This document shows positions 8,498-17,232 of a stretch of 64,000 nucleotides of DNA, piece by piece. Location: assembly GCF_000813845.1 (NCBI RefSeq), contig NZ_JWTB01000024.1:124001-188000 (forward strand), given 5' to 3'. The translations under genes were made by a program, and so were the position numbers. Under the pieces are notes generated by a model. That model was not told the DNA's origin. It did not search any database and was given only the letters and a program-made list of their open reading frames with translations. Every line of letters starts with the position of its first letter. Position 1 is the first letter of the stretch. This DNA comes from Pseudarthrobacter phenanthrenivorans. GTDB lineage: Bacteria; Actinomycetota; Actinomycetes; Actinomycetales; Micrococcaceae.

Positions 8498-10279
8498 CTA
8501 TTTGCGGCCGATGAACCAGTCCTGGAGCTTGCGCAGCCGTGCTTGCAGCTGCTCCTCGTTGGCCTGTGCCACGGGCGGCCCGCCGCAGACGGTGCGCAGC
8601 TTGGTATGGACCACGCCGTGGGGCGTGCCAGTCCGCGCAGCCCACGCCGCGACGTTCTTGGCCAGTTCGTTGCGGAGGTCCATCAGCATCCGGTGATCGG
8701 GCACAGCCGGGACCTGGCTTTCCGCCGCCGCGGGCTTCTTCCGGTTCTTCCGGTTCAGCTGCTCGTGCTGGCGCTGGCGCAGCAGCGTTCCCACCTGTTC
8801 CGCGTCCAGCAGGCCGGGGATGCCCAGGAAGTCCATTTCGTCGTCGGACCCCACTTCGCCGCCGGTGCCGAACTCGCCGCCGTCAAACAGGACCCGGTCG
8901 AAGGAAGCCTGCGAATCCAGTGCCTCGAATTTGCCCTTGGTGAGGCTGTCGGAGGCCTTCTCCTCGCGGTTGGCCTCCTCCATCAGCGAGTCTTCCGGGT
9001 TGAACAGGCCGTCGCCGTCTTCCTTCTCCGGCCGGTCCAGGGCATGGTCCCGCTCCATTTCCATGGAGTTGGCCAAGGCCATCAGCTGCGGCACGGAGGG
9101 CAGGAAGACGGACGCGGTCTCGCCCCGCTTGCGGGCACGCACGAAGCGTCCCACGGCCTGGGCGAAGAAGAGCGGCGTAGAGGTTGAGGTGGCATAGACG
9201 CCGACGGACAGGCGGGGGACGTCCACGCCTTCGGACACCATGCGGACGGCCACCATCCAGCGCTTGTCGCCCGCCGAGAATTCCTCGATCTTGCTCGACG
9301 CCTTGGCGTCATCGGACAGGATGACGGTGGGCGACTCTCCGGTGATCCGTTTGAGCTGGCCGGCGTAGGCGCGGGCATCCTCATGGTCGGTGGCGATGAC
9401 CAGGCCGCCGGCGTCGGGGACGGTGCGGCGGACCTCGCTGAGCCGCTTGTCCGCGCCCGCCAGGACCGCGGGGATCCACTCCCCCGCCGGATTCAGGGCG
9501 GTGCGCCAGGCATGGCTGGTGATGTCCTTGGTGACCGCGGCCTCGCCCAGGGACGCCGCCATCTCCTCGCCCGCGCTGGTGCGCCAGCGCATCTGGCCGG
9601 AGTACGCCATGAACATCACGGGACGGACCACGTGGTCCCGCAGGGCGTTGCCGTAGCCGTAGGTGTAGTCGGCCTTGGACCGCCGGATGCCGTCCCGGTC
9701 CTCCGCGTATTCCACGAACGGGATGGGCGAGGTGTCGGAACGGAACGGCGTTCCGGTGAGGGAGAGCCGCCGTACAGCCGGATCGAACGCCTCGCGCAGT
9801 CCGTCACCCCAGGACAGGGCTTCGCCGCCGTGGTGGATCTCATCGAGGATCACCAGGGTGCGCGCGGCCTCGGTCTTGGCGCGGTGGAGCAGGGGCTTGC
9901 TGGCCACCTGAGCGTAGGTCACGGCGACCCCGATGAACCCCCGGCCGTGCTGGCCGTCGGAGTTCTTGAAATTGGGATCGATGGCAATGCCAACCCTGGC
10001 GGCGGCGTCGGCCCACTGGCGTTTCAGGTGGTCCGTCGGCGCGACGATGGTCACGCGGTTCACGGCGCCCGAATCGATCAGTGTGGAGGCGATCCGCAGC
10101 GCGAAGGTGGTCTTGCCGGCACCCGGGGTTGCCACCGCGAGGAAGTCGCGGGGGCTGTTCTGCAGGTAGAGGTCAAGGGCTTCCTGCTGCCAGGCACGGA
10201 GTTTCGGGGCGGTTCCCCAGGCTGCGCGTTCCGGGTAGGCCGGAGGCAGGGTGGGGCCGCCAAAGAGCGTCTCCGTCAC
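8498..10279 (-). CDS. Superfamily 2 DEAD/DEAH-box helicase
   Basis: A 593-residue helicase with Walker A TPGAGKTT (51-58), DEIHH Walker B (145-149), motif III SLTGTPF and the helicase C-terminal motif AQAVGRFVRARK. Overall it looks like the type III restriction/UvrB-like (ResIII) SF2 group, but no nuclease, methylase or specificity partner is nearby. After about residue 410 comes an acidic linker, then a conserved C-terminal region (about 510-593) ending DWFIGRK. The GTG start shares one base with the TAG stop of the DUF3039 gene (TAGTG), so the pair is translated together. Function is unknown; an RNA or DNA repair role is a guess. Confidence 0.88.
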   Translation of the reverse strand: MTETLFGGPTLPPAYPERAAWGTAPKLRAWQQEALDLYLQNSPRDFLAVATPGAGKTTFALRIASTLIDSGAVNRVTIVAPTDHLKRQWADAAARVGIAIDPNFKNSDGQHGRGFIGVAVTYAQVASKPLLHRAKTEAARTLVILDEIHHGGEALSWGDGLREAFDPAVRRLSLTGTPFRSDTSPIPFVEYAEDRDGIRRSKADYTYGYGNALRDHVVRPVMFMAYSGQMRWRTSAGEEMAASLGEAAVTKDITSHAWRTALNPAGEWIPAVLAGADKRLSEVRRTVPDAGGLVIATDHEDARAYAGQLKRITGESPTVILSDDAKASSKIEEFSAGDKRWMVAVRMVSEGVDVPRLSVGVYATSTSTPLFFAQAVGRFVRARKRGETASVFLPSVPQLMALANSMEMERDHALDRPEKEDGDGLFNPEDSLMEEANREEKASDSLTKGKFEALDSQASFDRVLFDGGEFGTGGEVGSDDEMDFLGIPGLLDAEQVGTLLRQRQHEQLNRKNRKKPAAAESQVPAVPDHRMLMDLRNELAKNVAAWAARTGTPHGVVHTKLRTVCGGPPVAQANEEQLQARLRKLQDWFIGRK

Positions 10280-10611
10280 TACTTGTTGCTGCCCGAGTCC
10301 CCTCCGGGACCATTGCCGCCGTCATTGCCCGGCCGGAGGCCTTCGTAGACCTCCTTGCAGGTGGGGCAGACCGGGAACTTCTGCGGGTCCCGCCCCGGGG
10401 TCCAGACTTTGCCGCACAGCGCAATGACCGGTTCCCCGGTCAGTGCGGACTCCATGATCTTTTCCTTCCGCACATAGTGCGAGAAGCGCTCCCGGTCCCC
10501 GGGTTCCACTTCCTGGCGCAGTTCCTCGCGCTCAATGGTGGCCGTGGACGTTCCAGCCCCGGAAAGCTCGCGCATCGGGTCGTTCTCGAGAGGGTCCGTC
10601 ATGCTAGTCAT
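10279..10611 (-). CDS. DUF3039 zinc-ribbon-like small protein
   Basis: A 110-residue protein with putative metal ligands Cys66 (ALCGK) and the CPTC pair at Cys82/Cys85, plus an Asp/Gly/Asn-rich tail. It matches what I recall of the actinobacterial family DUF3039, of unknown function. The start at 10611 is supported by TAAGAT seven bases upstream; an in-frame ATG at 10620 would overlap that hexamer. The stop overlaps the helicase start by one base, implying stoichiometric or sequential action. It could be a nucleic-acid-binding accessory of the helicase, which is an inference. Confidence 0.8.
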   Translation of the reverse strand: MTSMTDPLENDPMRELSGAGTSTATIEREELRQEVEPGDRERFSHYVRKEKIMESALTGEPVIALCGKVWTPGRDPQKFPVCPTCKEVYEGLRPGNDGGNGPGGDSGSNK

Positions 10612-10618
10612 GGCATCC

Positions 10619-10624
10619 ATCTTA
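10619..10624 (-). promoter_or_regulatory. -10 hexamer TAAGAT, predicted leaderless promoter of the DUF3039-helicase pair
   Basis: TAAGAT ends seven bases before the ATG at 10611. Confidence 0.45.
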
Positions 10625-10647
10625 GCCTTTCCACCGGCGGCGCGTTC

Positions 10648-10690
10648 GACGGCGGCACGCCCGTGCCGGGGTCCGGCACCGGCCGCCGTC
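10648..10690. terminator. Nested GC-rich hairpin downstream of nagB
   Basis: An outer 8-bp stem (10648-10655 with 10683-10690) encloses an inner perfect 7-bp stem (10663-10669 with 10673-10679, loop GGT). It lacks a T tract on the nagB side. It may pause or stabilise the nagB 3' end. Confidence 0.4.
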
Positions 10691-10730
10691 GTACTTTTCC
10701 GGGCACCCTGCCGGCACCTGCGGAACGGTG

Positions 10731-11510
10731 TTACAGGCCCTGCCAGGCGGGCTTGTTCTCATAGGTGTGGCGGTAGAAGTCCGCCAGTTTGAGGGCCGAC
10801 GCCGCGGCTTCGTCCAGCAGGACCGTGGCGTGCGGATGGAACTGCAGCACGGAAGCGGGACAGATGGCCGCCACGGGCCCTTCCACGAAGTCGCGGACCG
10901 CCTGCGCCTTTTGCGCCCCGGTGGCCAGCAGGATGACATGCCGCGCCGCCATGATGGTGCCCAGGCCCTGGGTGATGACGTGGTGCGGCACCTCCGCGAG
11001 GCGGGTGAAGAACCTCGCGTTGTCCCGGCGTGTCTGTTCGACCAGGCTCTTGATCCTGGTCCGGGACGCGAAGGACGAGCCCGGTTCATTGAACCCGATA
11101 TGCCCGTCGGTTCCGACGCCGAGCAGCTGCAGGTCCACCCCGCCTGCCGCGGCGATGGCCTGCTCGTAGGCTTCACAGGCCGCGGGGATGTCCGCGGCGG
11201 CGCCGTCGGGGCCATGCACGTTTTCCGGCGGGATGTTCAGCCGGTCGGTGAACTCCCGGCGCACCACCTCGCGGTAGGACTGCGGATGGCCGGCCGGCAG
11301 GCCAACGTACTCGTCCAGCGCGAACGCGGAGGCCCGGCTGAAGTCCAGGCCCTGTTCATGGCGGGCCGCCAACTCGTCGTAGACGGGCAGCGGAGAAGAC
11401 CCGGTGGCAAGGCCCAGGACGGCGCCGGGCTTGCGCCGGACCAGCTGCTCGATGGCGTCGGCAGCCAGCCGCCCGATCTGCCGGTTGCCGCCGAGGATCA
11501 CGATTTCCAT
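10731..11510 (-). CDS. nagB: Glucosamine-6-phosphate deaminase
   Basis: Converts glucosamine 6-phosphate to fructose 6-phosphate and ammonia, the last step of amino-sugar catabolism. The 259-residue enzyme has the LATGSSP phosphate loop (34-40) and Asp66-Glu67 in LDEY. The catalytic GTDGHIGFNEP segment carries Asp135, His137 and Glu142, equivalent to E. coli Asp141, His143 and Glu148. AGGGA lies five bases before the ATG, a proper ribosome site unlike most neighbours. No nagA or transporter is adjacent, so it appears as a single gene here, next to the unrelated ABC exporter. Confidence 0.95.
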   Translation of the reverse strand: MEIVILGGNRQIGRLAADAIEQLVRRKPGAVLGLATGSSPLPVYDELAARHEQGLDFSRASAFALDEYVGLPAGHPQSYREVVRREFTDRLNIPPENVHGPDGAAADIPAACEAYEQAIAAAGGVDLQLLGVGTDGHIGFNEPGSSFASRTRIKSLVEQTRRDNARFFTRLAEVPHHVITQGLGTIMAARHVILLATGAQKAQAVRDFVEGPVAAICPASVLQFHPHATVLLDEAAASALKLADFYRHTYENKPAWQGL

Positions 11511-11531
11511 ATTGTCCCTTCCCTGGAGCGG

Positions 11532-13103
11532 TCAGCGGTTGACGGTTACCTGCGCCAGGAGTTCGGGGCCCCGCGCATCGAGCCACTTGCCGCCCAGCCT
11601 CACCCCTGCGAGGAACAGGCCCAGGCCAAGGACCGTTCCCGCGGCGAGGTTGAGCCAGCCGAAGAGGGCACTGCCCGTGACGGCCTGTGCCACCAGCAGC
11701 GCTGCCTCGGGCAGCACCAGGACCAGCAGGACCAGCATTCCCACGAACTGCACGGCCAGGGTCTGCCCCACGTTGCCCGGCGGTTTCTTGAACGGGCTGT
11801 CGCCCGGCAGCGGCACTGTGACCGTGTACCGGGCCGACACCACCGAGGACAGGCCCAGCCCGCTGAAGAGGATCCCCAGGCTGAACCCCAGGTGGCCCGG
11901 CAGCGCAGCCCAGTCACGGGTGAAGGCGGCATACCCGACGGAGAACACCAGGACCACGGGAAGGGCGAAGGTCATGCACGCCAGGGCCCGTCCCAGCCGG
12001 TCCGCCGCTCCGCGGACCCCGGTGGCCAGGTGCAGCGCAAACGCGGTGTTGTCATAGGAGACGTCGGCCGAGATGGACCAGGCCAGGATGAAGGCCGCAA
12101 TCGGGGCGAGGAAGGCCAGGCTGCCGTAGCTGCCGGTCTGCGTTCCCTGGAACGCCAGCACCACCGGCAGCAGCGGGATCACCACCAGCGAACCCGAGTA
12201 CCGCGGGTCACGCACCCAGTACGTCAGGGACCTTGCCATCACTGCACCTGTGGGACTGGCCGGCAGGACGCCGAACAAGCCAAGCCTGCCGCCGCGGCGC
12301 TTCCCGGCGCCGGCGTAGGGCGGCGTGACCAGCGCCCGCTCGAGCAGCAGCTTCCAGCACCAGGCCAGGACGGCGAGGACCGCCATGGAGAGCAGCAGCT
12401 TCGCCACGGCCTCCAAGGGCCGGCCCGAGGCGACGTCGCCGCCGAGTGCCCAGGGCGCGCCGAGCGGAGTCCAGGACAGTGTCCGGGCGAACCCGGGCAG
12501 GAACCCGGCCGAGGCCGTGATGCCGCGGCCAACCGATGCCACGATGGGGCCCAGCAGGACCAGGGGCACCATGAAGGCGATGGCGCTGACGTCCTTGAAG
12601 CGCCGGGATGCGGCCAGGCTCGCCGTCGCCGTGGTGACCACCTTGGCCAGGACGACGCAGGTCATGATGCCCAGGCAGGCACCCAGCAGGGCGGCGAGCG
12701 CGGGGAGCAGACCGCGGGACCAGGTCACCACCGTTGACAGGCCCACCAGGACGGTGGCCAGGCCGGGGATTCCGATCAGCCCGGCCAGGGCAAGACCGGT
12801 GAGCATTTGCTTCATGGGGATCGCGAAGGTCGTGAAGCGTGCGGGATCGAGGGTCATGTCCGTGGCCGACGCCACCACCGGCACCACGCCCCAGCCCAGC
12901 AGGGCGGCGGAACCGCCCAGGACAATTGCCGTGTGCGCGGCCTCACTGCCCGCGCTGCGCAGCAGGACAAGGGCAAGGACCAAGGTGGCCACCACCCCCA
13001 GGGCGTACAGCCCGGCGATGGCCATGCCCACCAGCTGCCAGGGGCTGCGCCGCAGGCCGTTGCGCAGCAGCGTGAGCTTCAGCCTTAGAAGGTGCGCAAC
13101 CAT
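11532..13103 (-). CDS. ABC transporter permease (ABC-2-like)
   Basis: A 523-residue polytopic membrane protein with about 12 hydrophobic segments, starting near residue 25 and ending with the last helix about residues 480-505. It has no recognisable substrate motif. The start at ATG 13103 overlaps the end of the ATPase gene by 19 bases, making a two-gene exporter. The open frame continues upstream but inside the ATPase gene, so the longer form is not real. The substrate cannot be deduced. Confidence 0.85.
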   Translation of the reverse strand: MVAHLLRLKLTLLRNGLRRSPWQLVGMAIAGLYALGVVATLVLALVLLRSAGSEAAHTAIVLGGSAALLGWGVVPVVASATDMTLDPARFTTFAIPMKQMLTGLALAGLIGIPGLATVLVGLSTVVTWSRGLLPALAALLGACLGIMTCVVLAKVVTTATASLAASRRFKDVSAIAFMVPLVLLGPIVASVGRGITASAGFLPGFARTLSWTPLGAPWALGGDVASGRPLEAVAKLLLSMAVLAVLAWCWKLLLERALVTPPYAGAGKRRGGRLGLFGVLPASPTGAVMARSLTYWVRDPRYSGSLVVIPLLPVVLAFQGTQTGSYGSLAFLAPIAAFILAWSISADVSYDNTAFALHLATGVRGAADRLGRALACMTFALPVVLVFSVGYAAFTRDWAALPGHLGFSLGILFSGLGLSSVVSARYTVTVPLPGDSPFKKPPGNVGQTLAVQFVGMLVLLVLVLPEAALLVAQAVTGSALFGWLNLAAGTVLGLGLFLAGVRLGGKWLDARGPELLAQVTVNR

Positions 13104-13879
13104 TCCAGCCCTTCCGTATGGCTGTGGCCTCCGACCAGCTGCACGAACCGGTCCTCCAGGGAGGCCCCGGCGCGCACCTCGTCCACTGTGCCGGCCGCCA
13201 GCAGCCGGCCGCGGGCCACCACGGCAACGTGGTCGCACATCCGCTGCACCAGGTCCATCACGTGGCTGGAGACGATGACGGTTCCGCCCGAATCCACGTA
13301 ACGGTCCAGGATGGAGCGGATGTTCGCGGCCGATACCGGGTCCACGGCTTCGAACGGCTCGTCCAGGACCAGCAGCCGTGGCGCGTGGATCAGGGCGGAC
13401 GCCAGGGCGATCTTCTTGGTCATACCGGCGGAGTAGTCCACCACCAGCGTCCCCGCGTCCTGCGTGAGGTCCATGGCGGCCAGCAGCTCGCCCACCCGCG
13501 CGGCCACCACTGCCTTGTCCATGCCGCGCAGCAGCCCGGCATAGGTGATCAGCTGCTCCCCGGTCAATCGGTCAAAGAGGCGGACGCCGTCCGGCAGGAT
13601 CCCCATGAGCCGCTTGGCTTCCAACGGGTGCTGCCAGACATCCACGCCATGCACCACTGCCGTGCCGAAGTCCGGCCGCAGGAGGCCCGTGGCCATGGAC
13701 AGCGTGGTGGTCTTGCCCGCGCCGTTGGGTCCCACGATTCCGAAGAACGAACCCGCCGGCACCTCCAGGCTGAGGCCGTCCACCGCGATTTTTCCCCCGA
13801 ACCGTTTCGCCAGGCCACGCATGGAAAGTGCGGGTACAGGCGCGGGATTCGGTGCCTGGTCAGGAAGCGGAGCAGTCAT
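13085..13879 (-). CDS. ABC transporter ATP-binding protein
   Basis: A 264-residue ATPase with Walker A GPNGAGKTT (50-58), a signature region YSAGMTKK (149-156, a divergent LSGGQ), Walker B LLVLDEP (169-175) and the H-loop SSHVMD. The first 17 residues are Pro-rich. It pairs with the overlapping permease, and the multidrug/daunorubicin-exporter type is likely. TAGGCT lies six bases before the ATG with no ribosome site, so the mRNA should be leaderless. The gene is divergent from the antiporter gene across 51 bases. Confidence 0.92.
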   Translation of the reverse strand: MTAPLPDQAPNPAPVPALSMRGLAKRFGGKIAVDGLSLEVPAGSFFGIVGPNGAGKTTTLSMATGLLRPDFGTAVVHGVDVWQHPLEAKRLMGILPDGVRLFDRLTGEQLITYAGLLRGMDKAVVAARVGELLAAMDLTQDAGTLVVDYSAGMTKKIALASALIHAPRLLVLDEPFEAVDPVSAANIRSILDRYVDSGGTVIVSSHVMDLVQRMCDHVAVVARGRLLAAGTVDEVRAGASLEDRFVQLVGGHSHTEGLEWLRTF

Positions 13880-13885
13880 GATGCC

Positions 13886-13891
13886 AGCCTA
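13886..13891 (-). promoter_or_regulatory. -10 hexamer TAGGCT, predicted leaderless start of the ABC ATPase gene
   Basis: TAGGCT ends six bases before the ATG at 13879, on the minus strand. Confidence 0.55.
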
Positions 13892-13930
13892 GTCCGCAGA
13901 GCATCCGCTGCGGAGTGCGAGACTAACCTC

Positions 13931-15808
13931 ATGGACATCGCGTTGGGCCTGCTGGTGATCGTTGCTGTGGTGTGCGCCGGCAGCGCCGCGGGGCGCAAAC
14001 TGAATATCCCGGTCCCACTGCTCCTGGTCCTGGCCGGGGTGGCCGGTTCCTTCCTGCCGTTTATTCCGCAGGTGGAGCTGAACCCGGAACTGGTGCTCGT
14101 GGGCCTGCTGCCGCCGCTGCTGTACGCGGCGGCTTTCCGCACTTCGCTGTTCGACTTCAAGACCAACCGCCGCTCCATAGCGTTGCTGTCCGTGGGCTAC
14201 GTCATTTTCGGCACGCTGGCAGTGGGGCTGGTGGTGTGGTGGCTGTTCCCGGAAATCCCGCTGGCCGCCGCCTTCGCCCTGGGCGCGGTGGTGGCACCCC
14301 CGGATGCGGTGGCGGCCACGGCCATCGCACGGAAGGTGGGCATGCCGCGGCGGATCGTGAACATCCTGGAAGGCGAGTCGCTGGTCAATGACGCCACCGC
14401 GCTGGTGTGCCTTCGGGCCGCCGTGGCGGCCATCGCCGGTTCGGTGTCAGCGCTGGATGTGGCGGGCGGCTTCGTCGTGGCAGCGGGCGGCGGCCTGGCG
14501 GTGGGCCTCGCCGTGGCGTACGTCCTGACCGAAATCAGGAAACGGATCAGCAACGTCGCCATCAACACCTCAACGTCGCTGATGGCGCCTTTCGTCGCGT
14601 TCCTCCCCGCCGAGGCCATCCACGCGTCCGGTGTGCTCGCCGTCGTCGTGACCGGCCTGGTGATGGGCACCAAGGCGCCGTCGATGCCCAACGGCGCCGC
14701 CCGGCAAAGCGCCCGGAGCAACTGGGACACCGTGCAGTTCCTGCTGGAGAACGCGGTGTTCCTCCTCATTGGCCTGCAGGTTCGGACCATCATCGACAGC
14801 GTCCAGGACGATTCGCTGGGTGCGGGCCGGGTATGGCTCGGCTGCGCCGTTATCCTGCTGGCGGTGCTGCTGCTGCGCCCCGTGTGGGTCTTTCCGGCGA
14901 CGTACCTGCCCCGCCTGATTCCTTCCGTTCAGCGGGCGGACCCGGCACCGCCCTGGCAGTTCCCCGCCATCGTGTCCTGGGCAGGCATGCGCGGGGTGGT
15001 CACCCTGGCCGCGGTCCTGACCTTGCCCGGCGACCTGGAGCACCGTGACGTACTGGTCCTGGCCGCCATGGTGGTGGTGGCCGGAACACTGGTGCTGCAG
15101 GGCTTCACGCTGCCCGCGCTGGTCCGGGCGCTGGGTCTCCCCGGACCGGACAGGCGGGAGGATGCCCTGAACCAGGCCTCGCTGATGCAGCTGGCCACCG
15201 CGGCCGGGATGGAGCGGCTGGAGCAATTGCGGCGCGAAAGCGACCCGCCCGAGGTCATGGACATGCTCCGGCGGCGGACCCAGGAGCGGGGGCTGGCGGC
15301 ATGGGAGCGCCTGGGCAGGTCCTCCGCCGAAGCGGCCACCCCCAGCCAGCGCTACGCCCAGCTGCGGATGGCGATGCTGGAGGCTGAACGGGACAAGGTC
15401 CTGGAGCTCAGGCGCGGCGGTGACTTCGCCCATGAAGTGCTCAGCGAGGTCCTGGAGCGGCTGGATGTCGAGGAGTCCATGCTCGATGCATCGCTCCACG
15501 AACTCGAGTCTGCGGAGGAGGGCGGCGGGGGTGAGGGGTTGTCCCAGCCGGGCGGCGTCTGTGACCACCTGACGGCCGCCATGCCGTCGCCCGTCCCGGA
15601 TGGTCCGTCCTGCGACGGCTGCGAGCGGGAGGGAACAACCCCTGTCCACCTGCGCATGTGCCTCGCGTGCGGAAACGTTGGCTGCTGCGATTCCTCGGCC
15701 GGCAGGCACGCCAGCCGGCACTTCAAGGAGACGGGCCACCCGGTGATGCGGAGCATCGAACCGGGCGAGGAATGGCGCTGGTGCTACGTGGACGACCTGC
15801 TGGGCTGA
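13931..15808 (+). CDS. CPA1-type Na+/H+ antiporter fused to a UBP-type zinc finger
   Basis: A 625-residue protein. Residues 1-415 form a CPA1/NhaP-like exchanger with about 12 membrane segments. APPDAVAAT lies around 122-130, and the ion-binding ND pair is Asn153-Asp154 in EGESLVNDATAL. A charged, helical cytoplasmic region (about 420-540) follows. Residues 544-625 then form a UBP-type (ubiquitin-protease) zinc finger: Cys544/His546, CxxC, CLAC, Cys-Cys, then HASRH and the final His of ETGH, ending in WRWCYVDD. UBP fingers bind free C termini such as ubiquitin in eukaryotes. Here the finger probably serves sensing or protein binding at the membrane. The start at ATG 13931 fits the first helix; no good ribosome site is seen. 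Confidence 0.9.
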   Translation: MDIALGLLVIVAVVCAGSAAGRKLNIPVPLLLVLAGVAGSFLPFIPQVELNPELVLVGLLPPLLYAAAFRTSLFDFKTNRRSIALLSVGYVIFGTLAVGLVVWWLFPEIPLAAAFALGAVVAPPDAVAATAIARKVGMPRRIVNILEGESLVNDATALVCLRAAVAAIAGSVSALDVAGGFVVAAGGGLAVGLAVAYVLTEIRKRISNVAINTSTSLMAPFVAFLPAEAIHASGVLAVVVTGLVMGTKAPSMPNGAARQSARSNWDTVQFLLENAVFLLIGLQVRTIIDSVQDDSLGAGRVWLGCAVILLAVLLLRPVWVFPATYLPRLIPSVQRADPAPPWQFPAIVSWAGMRGVVTLAAVLTLPGDLEHRDVLVLAAMVVVAGTLVLQGFTLPALVRALGLPGPDRREDALNQASLMQLATAAGMERLEQLRRESDPPEVMDMLRRRTQERGLAAWERLGRSSAEAATPSQRYAQLRMAMLEAERDKVLELRRGGDFAHEVLSEVLERLDVEESMLDASLHELESAEEGGGGEGLSQPGGVCDHLTAAMPSPVPDGPSCDGCEREGTTPVHLRMCLACGNVGCCDSSAGRHASRHFKETGHPVMRSIEPGEEWRWCYVDDLLG

Positions 15809-15823
15809 ACAACGCCCGAACCC

Positions 15824-15839
15824 CCGGCGCCCGCGCCGG
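15824..15839. terminator. Short GC hairpin between convergent genes
   Basis: A perfect 7-bp stem, CCGGCGC with GCGCCGG, lies between the antiporter and the DUF3253 gene. There is no T tract, so termination strength is uncertain. Confidence 0.35.
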
Positions 15840-15841
15840 TG

Positions 15842-16120
15842 CTAGCGGGCCCTGCGGATCCGGATCGGGCCCTTTGCGGTGGCGGGATCCACCACGGAGC
15901 CGCCCTGGGTAACCTGGACCTGCCCCTCGGCGACCAGCCGCCGGGCGGCTTCGCGCGCCGGCTCCATGAGGTCGCGCCAGGTGTCTCCGCCCACAGCCCT
16001 GGCGGCATCCGAGGGGCAGATGGTGGACGTCGGTGCCCGCGAGGCCAGGAGCTCCAGGATCTTCGCTTCCAGCTGCCGGCCAAGCCCGCCCTGCTGCCCG
16101 CTGCCGGATGGGGGTGCCAT
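15842..16120 (-). CDS. DUF3253 family small protein
   Basis: A 92-residue protein predicted to be a winged-helix-like fold. It has an N-terminal helix (LEAKILELLASR), the conserved CPSDAARAVGG and WRDLMEPAREAARRLVAEG, then a short strand pair containing VVDP and a basic end GPIRIRRAR. This matches what I recall of DUF3253, of unknown function. GGGGAG precedes the ATG. It lies 14 bases after the old-yellow-enzyme gene, in the same operon. It is too small for catalysis to be inferred. Confidence 0.8.
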   Translation of the reverse strand: MAPPSGSGQQGGLGRQLEAKILELLASRAPTSTICPSDAARAVGGDTWRDLMEPAREAARRLVAEGQVQVTQGGSVVDPATAKGPIRIRRAR

Positions 16121-16134
16121 GCCGCGCTCCCCGG

Positions 16135-17232
16135 TCAGAAGGTCCGGCGCGGGATGGCCCGCTCGTACTGGGGCGGCCAGGGCAGGTCATAGCCCAGTTC
16201 GAACGCGGCGCGCAGCCACCAGTGCGGATCCCGCAGGGCAGCCCGGGCAATGAAGACACCGTCGGCCTGGCCGGTGGCAACCGCATGCTCCGCCTGCCCG
16301 GGCGTGGTCACCAGGCCCACCGTCCCGGTCGCCACTCCCGCCTCCTCGCGGATGGCGGCCGAAAAGCCGGTCTGGTAGCCCAGGCCCGGCTTGATCTGCT
16401 GGTGGGCCACCGCCCCGCCGCTGGAAACATCCACCAGGTCCACACCGCGGGCAGCGGCCTCGCGGGCAAGGCGCACCGAGGCTGCCTGGTCCACGCCGCC
16501 CGGTGCCCAGTCGGTGGCCGAGATCCGCAGCAGCAGTGGCATGGAATCCGGAATTGCGGCCCGGACCGCATCCACCACGGCCAGCATCAGCCGGTTCCGG
16601 CCGGATTCGTCCCCGCCCCACTCGTCGTCGCGCTGGTTGATCAGCGGACTTTGGAACTGGTGCAGGAGGTAACCGTGCGCCCCGTGGATCTCCACGGTGT
16701 CAAAGCCGGCCTCCACGGCACGCCCGGCGGCAGCGGCGAAATCGGAAATGACACCTTCGATCTGCCCGGCCGTCATCGCTGCCGGTGCCGCATATCCTTC
16801 GAAGGCCGTGGTGGACGGACCCACGGTGTCCCAGCCGCCGTCGGACGCGGGAACGCTGCCGTGCTGGCCGGAAAACGGCCAGTAAGTGGAGGCCTTCCGG
16901 CCAGCATGGGCCAGCTGCACGCCGATCTTGGCGCCCGCGGCCGCATTCCGGTGCACAAAGGAGATGATCCGCTGCCACGCCGCCGCCTGCTCGTCGTTGT
17001 ACAGTCCCGCGTCGCGGGGACTGATCCGGCCCTGGGCATTCACTGCCGCAGCCTCCGTGAGGATCATCGCGGCACCGCCGACGGCAAAACCGCCCAGATG
17101 CACCAGGTGCCAGTCGTTGGGGACTCCGGGGGCTTCGTCAGGATCGCAGCTGTACTGGCACATGGGTGAGACCCAGCCACGGTGCTGCAGTTCCATGGAC
17201 CGCAGCGTCAGGGGCTGGAACAGGGCCGGCAC
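16135..17232 (-). CDS. NADH:flavin oxidoreductase, old yellow enzyme family (YqjM-like)
   Basis: FMN-dependent ene-reductase of 365 residues. The class-typical Cys25 in SPMCQYS tunes the flavin. His182 and His185 in IHGAHGYLLHQF bind the substrate carbonyl. The tail residues near FIARAALRDPHW shape the FMN site. These features match the thermophilic-like YqjM/XenA subgroup, which reduces activated alkenes and may act in oxidative or electrophile stress. The GTG start shares one base with the TAG stop of the ybbN-like gene (TAGTG), so they are co-translated. Physiological substrate unknown. Confidence 0.92.
   Translation of the reverse strand: MPALFQPLTLRSMELQHRGWVSPMCQYSCDPDEAPGVPNDWHLVHLGGFAVGGAAMILTEAAAVNAQGRISPRDAGLYNDEQAAAWQRIISFVHRNAAAGAKIGVQLAHAGRKASTYWPFSGQHGSVPASDGGWDTVGPSTTAFEGYAAPAAMTAGQIEGVISDFAAAAGRAVEAGFDTVEIHGAHGYLLHQFQSPLINQRDDEWGGDESGRNRLMLAVVDAVRAAIPDSMPLLLRISATDWAPGGVDQAASVRLAREAAARGVDLVDVSSGGAVAHQQIKPGLGYQTGFSAAIREEAGVATGTVGLVTTPGQAEHAVATGQADGVFIARAALRDPHWWLRAAFELGYDLPWPPQYERAIPRRTF

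Noticed and set aside
10728..12737. 669-codon plus-strand frame over nagB and the ABC permease
   Set aside because: Gln/Gly/Arg/His-rich shadow translation; nagB has all catalytic residues on the minus strand.
13085..13103. Possible frameshift or fusion between ABC ATPase and permease
   Set aside because: A 19-base overlap in different frames with a clear stop for the ATPase is an ordinary translational coupling.
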